Origin: an uncultured Monoglobus sp.
Lineage (GTDB): Bacteria > Bacillota > Clostridia > Monoglobales > Monoglobaceae
Assembly: GCA_947628795.1 (NCBI GenBank)
Contig: CANRBF010000001.1
Span: 1 to 64,000 of the forward strand
Direction: 5' to 3'
Length of the DNA: 64,000 nt
Every line of letters starts with the position of its first letter. Position 1 is the stretch's first letter. The notes under the pieces were generated by a model, which made no database searches, was not told the DNA's origin, and was given only the letters and a program-made list of their open reading frames with translations. This document shows, one piece after another, positions 57,872-64,000 of the stretch. Position numbers and translations under genes: made by a program.

Positions 57872-60800
57872 CTAGTTGCTGCCATATACCGAATCTTCAT
57901 ATCCGGCGCTTTGGGCGGTGGACCATTCTTTCTCAAGCTGTACCCAGTCGCGGGGCGTTCTCAGGGCTGACCAGGTCTCGATCGACGCCGCATTCGGCCT
58001 CGCGTAATAGTGCGAGTTTGTCGCCTCTTGGACAACCGTATAGTACCACGCGTTCGGGTCTACGTTGTCGCTGAAGGTTACCATGCCTTCAAGCAGGCCG
58101 TCTATGCCAACGTGTCTGCCAAGTATGTTGTTCACAAGCGTCATGGCCTCGGCTCTCGTGATATATTGATCCGGCCTAAATGTTCCGTCCTCATAACCGT
58201 TTATATATCCCAGCTCCGCCGCTCTCATGATATACGCTTCGGCCCAGTGGCCGCCTATATCGCTGAAGGTCAGTGAGCCCAACGTTTCGCCGCTGTCGAA
58301 TCTCGCCGCTATCGCCGCAAACTCGGCTCTTGTGATATACGCGGTCGGCATAAAGCTTCCGTCGGGATAACCCGTAAGTACGCCGCCGTTGCTCATGGTC
58401 GACACGGCGTTGCAGGACCACAAGTCGATCGGCACGTCTGTATACGAATTATACTGCGTCCAATAAGCCGCTCTCGCCTCGTCGGTCAACATTCTGAAGA
58501 ATATCGTGGCGACCTCATCGCGGGCTATGTTGTTATCGGGTCGAACGTCGCCCTCGGGATAGCCGATTATGTACGCGTAGTGATCCTCGCGATTAAGGCT
58601 GGCCGAGTTCATTTTACTGCCGCTCATGCTGGCTGTGGCGCTGTCATCGCCGCTTCCGCCGCCTCCGCCGCCTCCGCGTCTCGGAGTGGCCGTCGGTTCG
58701 GGAGTTTCAGTGGGCACCGCGGTGGGATGCGCGGTCGGCGCCGGCGGCGCTGTGGGATTCGTTGGGGTTACGCCGCCCCCGCCGCCGGAGCCGCCGGTGT
58801 GTTTGATTTGCCATACCGCATAGAGTATCTCGCCGTCATCGGGGATCGCGAAGGTGTCGCTTGCCTCGTAATCGGGAGCTGACGCCGCGGGATCCTTTGC
58901 CCAGCCGAGGAAGTTGTAGCCCGATCTTGAGGGTATCTCGCTCGTTACCGTTACCGTTTCGCCTCTTGAATACTCATGATCGTCAACGGGCGGTTTTTTA
59001 TTTGTGTCATAGTTCAGGTCGTATAGAACCTGTCTGTAGTCCGGAACGTTGTCGGGATATGTCTCGGGCTCCGCCGTGGCTCCCGGTTTTTCCGTTGTTT
59101 CCGGAGTCTCCTCGTTTGTTTCGCCGATCATATCCACCGCCCATACCGCGTATACGGTGATATCGCTGTCGGTAAACGTTACCGAATCAATGATACCCGC
59201 AGCCGCTTCTTCCGCCGCGTTGGTGACGATATTCCTAACCGGCGTCAGGCTCCAGCCTATGAATACGGCGTTTTCTCTTGAAAGTCCGCCGCCGTTTGCA
59301 AGAGCCGCAGTGCTGCCGCTCATATAGTCGTTCGGGTCTGTCGGAACATTTCCGCTGCCGCCGTTTGCGTCATAAATCAGCTTGTATACCGCGGGAGCCG
59401 CCGAAGGCGTTTCTGTCGGCTCAGCCGAAGGAACGATCGTAGGCGTCGGTATATTCGTGGGAACTGCCGTAGGCTCGGCTGTGGGCGCTTCTGTCGGTGT
59501 CTCCGTTGGCGTCTCTGTCGGTTCTGCCGTAGGCGCCTCGGTGGGCGCTTCCGTGGGTATCTCTGTGGGAACCGCCGTAGGCGCCTCTGTCGGTGCTTCC
59601 GTTGGAGCTTCCGTTGGCGCTTCCGTTGGCGCTTCCGTTGGCGCTTCCGTTGGCGCTTCCGTTGGCGCTTCCGTGGGTGCCTCTGTCGGCGCTTCTGTGG
59701 GTGCCTCTGTCGATTCTGCCGTAGGCGCCAATGTCGGCTCTTCGGTGGGTACTTCCGACGGCTCTGCGCTCGGCGATTCGGACGGTGCATCTGTTGGAAC
59801 TGCGGGCGCAGTCGTCGGCGCCTCGGATGGTTCCTCGCTCGGTGCTTCCGAGGGTTCCGCGCTCGGCGATTCGGACGGCGCCTCTGTGGGAACTGCGGGC
59901 GCAGTCGTCGGCGCCTCGGAAGGTTCCTCACTCGGGGCTTCCGAAGGTGCTGCGCTAGGAGCTTCCGAAGGTACCGCGCTCGGAGCCTCGGAGGGTTCGG
60001 CGCTCGGCTCCGCTGTGGGAGGCGCGGTCGGCTCGGAATAAGTGTTCTCAAACACAGCTCCGTCCGCGGGATATTCGGTCACGATATCAAGCGTGCCGTC
60101 GCCATGATCCGAAACTGTTACTTTAACGGTAAAGGTTTGGTCGGAGTACGTGACATAGTCCGCCTCGCCTTTTTTCTCGCTGATCTTGTATGTATGCTCT
60201 CCCACATCCGACAGATCATAATTGATCGCGTCAAACGTGATGTTTCCGTCGGCGTCGTTTGTGCCTTTGACTGTTATCGCGTCTCCCTCTTTTTGCTCGA
60301 CGGCTTCAAACTCAAACTCGCCCGCCTCAAGGTCGCGTCCGCTGAGTTTCTTTTGCGCCTCAAGCGTTACCGAACCCGATGCCGCGTATGAGTTGTTAAA
60401 CTCGATGGCGTTCGCGGCGGTGCCGTTTTTGGTTATCTCTTTTTCGATGCCCAGCGTGCCGTCTCCGTTGTCGGTAACGTTCACGGAAACAGTGTACTCG
60501 TTGGTGTCATATGTAACACCCTTAGTGTCATCGGGAACTATCTCTCTGACATCATAAACATGCATTCCGATGTCGTCAAGCGTATATTCGATCTCCGGGA
60601 AAGCGAATGTTCCGCTGTGTTTATCGTCGGCGTTGACGCTGTTTGTCGCGGTTCCGCACTTTTCTTCACGCTCGTTTCCCTCAGTGTCGGTGAATACCTC
60701 GTACAGTCCGAAGGTGAACTCGCCCGGATTCTGTTCACGGCCGGTAAGATTTTTTGTACCGTCGATTATAATAGAACCCGTCGCGCTGTATCTGTTGGAA

Positions 60801-63800
60801 AATACCATTTTTTCGACATCGACCGTTTGGCCGCCCTTGGTTGCTGACGCCTCTGATGTCAGATTGCCCATTCCGTCATCGGTAACTTTAACGGTGACAG
60901 TGTACACCGTGTCGTCATATGTGATGCCCTTCTCCTCTCCTTTGACCTCGGAGATCGTATAGGTATGCTCGCCCACATCATCAAGTGTATAATTGATCGT
61001 CGGAAGAGCAATACTTTTATCAGCCTTGTTTGTAACGGCTTCGAATTCTTCAGATTTTCCTTCGGTTGTTTCCTTCATCACAAAACTGAATTCATCGGCC
61101 TTAAGCTCGCGGCCTTTGATTTCCTTTGTGGCGGTAAGATTAAGAGTGCCGTTTGAGGTGTAGGTATTGTTGAACACGATATCACTCGGGCCGGCGTCTT
61201 TGGTAGTTCTCTGCTCATAGATCAGATTATTTTCGTCATCCTCATCTTTCTTCACTTCTATTGTTACGGTGTAGACCGATGTGTCAACGGTTATTCCATC
61301 TGCGCTCTCGCTTGTCTCGCTTACCTTGTAGGTATGGAGATAAGGCTTGGTGTAGACGATCGAGCCGAAGTTAAACGCCGCGGTATCACCTTCCGCGGGT
61401 TTTGTGACCGTCACGGTTCTCGATTCCGCCAGCTTATCGGGTATCTCGGCTCCTTCGGTCTCGGGAGTGGTCTCCTCAAGAGTGATCTTAAAGCTGTCTT
61501 TATCCGTCCACTCGCGGCCCTCCAATGTTTTTGTTCCCTTGATCTCGGCCGTGATGTCCGATGTGCCGATGTAAACCGTACCGTTGTTTCCTATGCCTCC
61601 GCCGTTCGTGCCGCCATGGTTTCCGGTGATTTTTATGGCGGCGGGTTCAGCTGACGCATCGGGTTCGGCTGACGCATCGGGTTCAGCCGACGCGCCGGGT
61701 TCGGCCGACGCGCCGAGAGCTGAATTTGTGTATAAGTGCGTTTGACTGCCGGATTTCACAAAGCCGGAATAATTAACCGGCTCTTTTGTCTCAGCGTCGA
61801 TCCAGTCGTAGCGCGTTCCGTCGTACATATAGCCCGAAACGTAATACTTCATCGTAGTGTCCATTGGTTGGCCCGCACCGCCCGTGACCTCTGTGCTTGC
61901 GAAAAAGTCGCTGGGAGTATTGCCTTCGCCGGCTGTGTTTCCATAAATCGCCGCGCCGTCTGTCTGATAAATATATGCCTGTGAGGTGTGGCATCCGGCA
62001 TATCCCCCGCCTCTTCCGGCGGTGTTTCCGGTAATTTCCGTTGTGCCGTTCAAATGCAGTATTCCGGTATCGAAAGTATCTGTTCCCATGGGACGCGTGC
62101 CGTTTACATAAAATCCGCCGCCGCTGTACACGCCGTATTCGCCGTGACCTCCGGCTGTATTATTCGTGATCTGTCCTTTGTTTATATCAGCCTCGGTGGT
62201 GGACTGCACATAAATTCCGCCGCCGCAATGATAGGCGGTGTTTTCGGTCACGGTTCCGTCGTTCATCTCAAATTTCTCGGGAGTGTCGCCGTCTACCATA
62301 CTGTCATAGTCGGTATAATTTCTGCCGCCGACTATAACTCCGCCGCCCGCGCCGGCGCTGTTGCCGGAAATAGTACCGCCGTTCATGACCGCGCTCGCTT
62401 CCTTGATTATCGCTATTCCGCCGCCTCCGCCGCCGTCGCTGTCGATGTTAGCGTTCAGATCCGACGCGGTGTTGTCTTTAATATCTCCGTCAGTGATAGT
62501 CAAGGTGGTGCCTTCTCCCTCAACCAAAATACCGCCGCCGTGATACGCGGAGTTCTTGCTGACTTCGCCGCCGCTTAGTTCAACGTCGGATCCATCTTTC
62601 GCGTATACCGCTCCGCCGAGCGCGTAGGAACCATTGTTTATATTGTTTCTCAGAACCGCGCCCTCACCGATAATAAGCTTGGCGCCGCTTCCTGTGACCT
62701 CAATAATCGGACTTTTCGCCTCAACGCGCTGATCTCTGTAACCGTCAAAAATTATGTTTGACAGCGTAAGCGTTGTGCCCGATCCGCTGACTTTTACCAT
62801 AGTTCCTGTGAACATCGGATCGCGCATGATCGGATAATCGCTGAACCCTTCCATATTCCATGCCTCGGTTGATTTTACTTCGATCGTTCCCAAGACATAA
62901 ATCTTATCATCCGCTGTTTTGCTTTCTATTTCCTTAAATTTCTCTATCGCCTTGGTTAAAGTCGCAACCGGCTTTTCCGCTGTTCCGGCATTATCGTCAC
63001 TGGCTCCGCTGCCGCCGACAAAAATACCTTTTTGTTCAAGTTTTTGAGCGATAATATTGCCGTCTGCGTCTTTCTTTATCTCAATATTCGCGTTAGCTTT
63101 CTTTACTATGATTTTTTTGAGTATATCATCGCCTATTGTCTTTCCGTTCGCATCGATCAGCTTTACCGAACTCGTACCGTTGTTAAGATTGGTAAGGTCA
63201 CCGTCGGCAAGAGTTACGGTCATAACGTCCGCGAGGCTCAGATCATCGCCTGCGGTCAAATACTTGCCGCTAGCCAACGTAACATTATTAACGGTTACAT
63301 TTCCGGAAAGAGTTGCCGATGCGCTACTGCCTTTGTGATCAAGATTCTCGACCTTTGCGCCGTCAGTGATATTAATTTTGCCAAACATTGCATTGGTTAT
63401 ACTCCCAACTTCTGCGCCGCTCGATACGGTAAGATTACCCATCATTTTTTGTTCAATTGTATCTACTTTCACACCGGAATTGATAGACAAATTACCGCCA
63501 TTTTTAATTGTGCTAACATTACCTTTTTTATCCGCTGTATTAATAAAAATTACATTGCCGTTACTAATGTCAAACGCTGCGCTGCTTTTTTCCTTAACCG
63601 AATGACCGTTTAAATCAAATTCAATAGTATCACCACTAGCATTGACACTAACATCTTCAATAGCGGTAGCTCCAATACCGTCATCATCGCCAACGATCAG
63701 TTTTACTTTTTTTACATTATTATCATCAACAACTGCGTGTTCAATAGCCTCGTTTATGCTATTGTAACTTGTGTTATCGGTCTCGGCAATTTTGCGATTA

Positions 63801-64000
63801 GGATTTGCTGCGGTAAGACAATATATAGCTTTTGTATCATCATTCCAAAGCCGATCTGTAGTTAAATCGTCACTTATTATATAACCCGTACTGTCGATCC
63901 ACACATAATCATCAAATTTTGCGTCAGGTTTCAAATTATCGTGCATTTTTGATGCAGCAGGAAATTCAAGATGTCCAAAATATTGTGGGAACCACAAGTC
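57872..64000 (-). CDS. Giant SLH-anchored adhesin with beta-helix, four pilin-type isopeptide domains and InlB repeats (5' partial)
   Basis: At least 2042 residues; the frame is open to base 64000 and the true start is off the window (TTG at 63997 is only an internal codon). The N-terminal ~800 residues visible form a Gly/Asn-rich right-handed beta-helix (GNSAGAGGGVIVGG, ITNNTAGGHGEYG). Four repeats of about 130 residues follow (nt 61565-60030), each opening with a GTKTLEGREW-like strand and ending in VFNNTY; this is the FctA/Spy0128 pilin isopeptide-linkage family, where Lys-Asn crosslinks stiffen the stalk. A Pro/Thr/Glu repeat (60036-59400), two InlB repeats (YDANGG...FIGWS; YDLNYD...FLGWA), a Gly linker and three SLH motifs (58590-58050) complete it. 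SLH anchoring replaces the sortase signal usual for such stalks. The C-terminus is a paralogue of the 3051-12260 product. Confidence 0.88.
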   Translation of the reverse strand, partial: DLWFPQYFGHLEFPAASKMHDNLKPDAKFDDYVWIDSTGYIISDDLTTDRLWNDDTKAIYCLTAANPNRKIAETDNTSYNSINEAIEHAVVDDNNVKKVKLIVGDDDGIGATAIEDVSVNASGDTIEFDLNGHSVKEKSSAAFDISNGNVIFINTADKKGNVSTIKNGGNLSINSGVKVDTIEQKMMGNLTVSSGAEVGSITNAMFGKINITDGAKVENLDHKGSSASATLSGNVTVNNVTLASGKYLTAGDDLSLADVMTVTLADGDLTNLNNGTSSVKLIDANGKTIGDDILKKIIVKKANANIEIKKDADGNIIAQKLEQKGIFVGGSGASDDNAGTAEKPVATLTKAIEKFKEIESKTADDKIYVLGTIEVKSTEAWNMEGFSDYPIMRDPMFTGTMVKVSGSGTTLTLSNIIFDGYRDQRVEAKSPIIEVTGSGAKLIIGEGAVLRNNINNGSYALGGAVYAKDGSDVELSGGEVSKNSAYHGGGILVEGEGTTLTITDGDIKDNTASDLNANIDSDGGGGGGIAIIKEASAVMNGGTISGNSAGAGGGVIVGGRNYTDYDSMVDGDTPEKFEMNDGTVTENTAYHCGGGIYVQSTTEADINKGQITNNTAGGHGEYGVYSGGGFYVNGTRPMGTDTFDTGILHLNGTTEITGNTAGRGGGYAGCHTSQAYIYQTDGAAIYGNTAGEGNTPSDFFASTEVTGGAGQPMDTTMKYYVSGYMYDGTRYDWIDAETKEPVNYSGFVKSGSQTHLYTNSALGASAEPGASAEPDASAEPDASAEPAAIKITGNHGGTNGGGIGNNGTVYIGTSDITAEIKGTKTLEGREWTDKDSFKITLEETTPETEGAEIPDKLAESRTVTVTKPAEGDTAAFNFGSIVYTKPYLHTYKVSETSESADGITVDTSVYTVTIEVKKDEDDENNLIYEQRTTKDAGPSDIVFNNTYTSNGTLNLTATKEIKGRELKADEFSFVMKETTEGKSEEFEAVTNKADKSIALPTINYTLDDVGEHTYTISEVKGEEKGITYDDTVYTVTVKVTDDGMGNLTSEASATKGGQTVDVEKMVFSNRYSATGSIIIDGTKNLTGREQNPGEFTFGLYEVFTDTEGNEREEKCGTATNSVNADDKHSGTFAFPEIEYTLDDIGMHVYDVREIVPDDTKGVTYDTNEYTVSVNVTDNGDGTLGIEKEITKNGTAANAIEFNNSYAASGSVTLEAQKKLSGRDLEAGEFEFEAVEQKEGDAITVKGTNDADGNITFDAINYDLSDVGEHTYKISEKKGEADYVTYSDQTFTVKVTVSDHGDGTLDIVTEYPADGAVFENTYSEPTAPPTAEPSAEPSEAPSAVPSEAPSAAPSEAPSEEPSEAPTTAPAVPTEAPSESPSAEPSEAPSEEPSEAPTTAPAVPTDAPSESPSAEPSEVPTEEPTLAPTAESTEAPTEAPTEAPTEAPTEAPTEAPTEAPTEAPTEAPTEAPTEAPTAVPTEIPTEAPTEAPTAEPTETPTETPTEAPTAEPTAVPTNIPTPTIVPSAEPTETPSAAPAVYKLIYDANGGSGNVPTDPNDYMSGSTAALANGGGLSRENAVFIGWSLTPVRNIVTNAAEEAAAGIIDSVTFTDSDITVYAVWAVDMIGETNEETPETTEKPGATAEPETYPDNVPDYRQVLYDLNYDTNKKPPVDDHEYSRGETVTVTSEIPSRSGYNFLGWAKDPAASAPDYEASDTFAIPDDGEILYAVWQIKHTGGSGGGGGVTPTNPTAPPAPTAHPTAVPTETPEPTATPRRGGGGGGGSGDDSATASMSGSKMNSASLNREDHYAYIIGYPEGDVRPDNNIARDEVATIFFRMLTDEARAAYWTQYNSYTDVPIDLWSCNAVSTMSNGGVLTGYPDGSFMPTAYITRAEFAAIAARFDSGETLGSLTFSDIGGHWAEAYIMRAAELGYINGYEDGTFRPDQYITRAEAMTLVNNILGRHVGIDGLLEGMVTFSDNVDPNAWYYTVVQEATNSHYYARPNAASIETWSALRTPRDWVQLEKEWSTAQSAGYEDSVYGSN
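59400..60036 (-). repeat. Tandem repeat coding PTEAPTEA / APSEEPSEAP
   Basis: Two repeat types adjoin: a unit around SEEPSEAPTTAPAVPTEAP near 60000-59760 and a 12-base unit giving PTEA repeats near 59700-59590. It forms the linker between the isopeptide stalk and the InlB/SLH part, and is length-variable by nature. Confidence 0.85.

Noticed and set aside
59382..60041. Plus-strand frame encoding VGASVGAS repeats
   Set aside because: Shadow of the PTEA linker repeat of the second SLH gene.

Overview
The window looks like chromosomal DNA from an uncultured or gut-type anaerobic Firmicute (class Clostridia). The support is low-GC-Gram-positive style promoters and strong AGGAGG ribosome sites, SLH-anchored giant surface proteins, a CsaB-type pyruvyl transferase, VanW, DUF896 (YnzC), a RibU S-component, a YacP/Rae1-type NYN domain and fused RNA-polymerase neighbours rpoB-rpoC. 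A pectin-type acetylesterase with bacterial Ig domains and SLH proteins with proline/threonine linkers recall pectin-degrading Clostridia such as Monoglobus; that placement is inference only. No rRNA, tRNA, CRISPR array, phage or transposase was seen.

Layout. 1-12260: two secreted proteins on the minus strand, a rhamnogalacturonan-acetylesterase-like enzyme (C-terminus off the window) and a 3069-residue LRR/InlB/SLH surface protein. 12656-13906: a membrane glycosyltransferase. 14129-23629: one minus-strand aromatic amino acid operon, aroF-tyrA-aroB-aroA-aroC-pheA-aroK-[VbhA-like antitoxin-Fic]-aroQ-aroE. It holds all seven shikimate enzymes plus the Phe and Tyr branch enzymes, behind a Phe/Tyr-rich leader peptide and an intrinsic terminator (a classical attenuator). 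A Fic toxin-antitoxin pair with its own promoter sits inside it. 23649-29487: a class I fumarase alpha subunit, a tandem GT-C/PMT membrane glycosyltransferase and a DHHW-family secreted protein. 29724-35719 (plus strand): a GT4-CsaB fusion, a DUF815 ATPase, a VanW protein and RibU. 35722-39018 (minus): DUF896, a TetM-like GTPase fused to a NYN nuclease domain, and a low-molecular-weight phosphatase. 39205-39499: a compact locus in which two inward-facing near-consensus promoters flank matching inverted repeats around a 23-residue hydrophobic peptide; this looks like a type I toxin-antitoxin element. 39661-41673: amidase and SH3-domain cell-wall proteins. 41990-49560: rpoC and rpoB. 49929-52443: rarA and glyA; 52547-53191: nth, whose promoter shares its -10 with glyA.

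53211-57622 is a decaying patch: an ABC exporter half with a one-base frameshift in a T7 run, a second half truncated and fused to the tail of an ATP-grasp gene, and a GH3-family acyl-amide synthetase interrupted by an in-frame TAG. 57872-64000 is a second giant SLH protein (beta-helix, four pilin-type isopeptide domains, Pro/Thr linker, InlB repeats), whose N-terminus lies off the window.

The surface genes fit together: the SLH domains of the two giant proteins would bind pyruvylated secondary wall polymer, and the CsaB domain encoded here is the family that makes that pyruvate modification. A family of short palindromic repeats lies at the ends of both giant genes, and one copy is translated in frame within the first.
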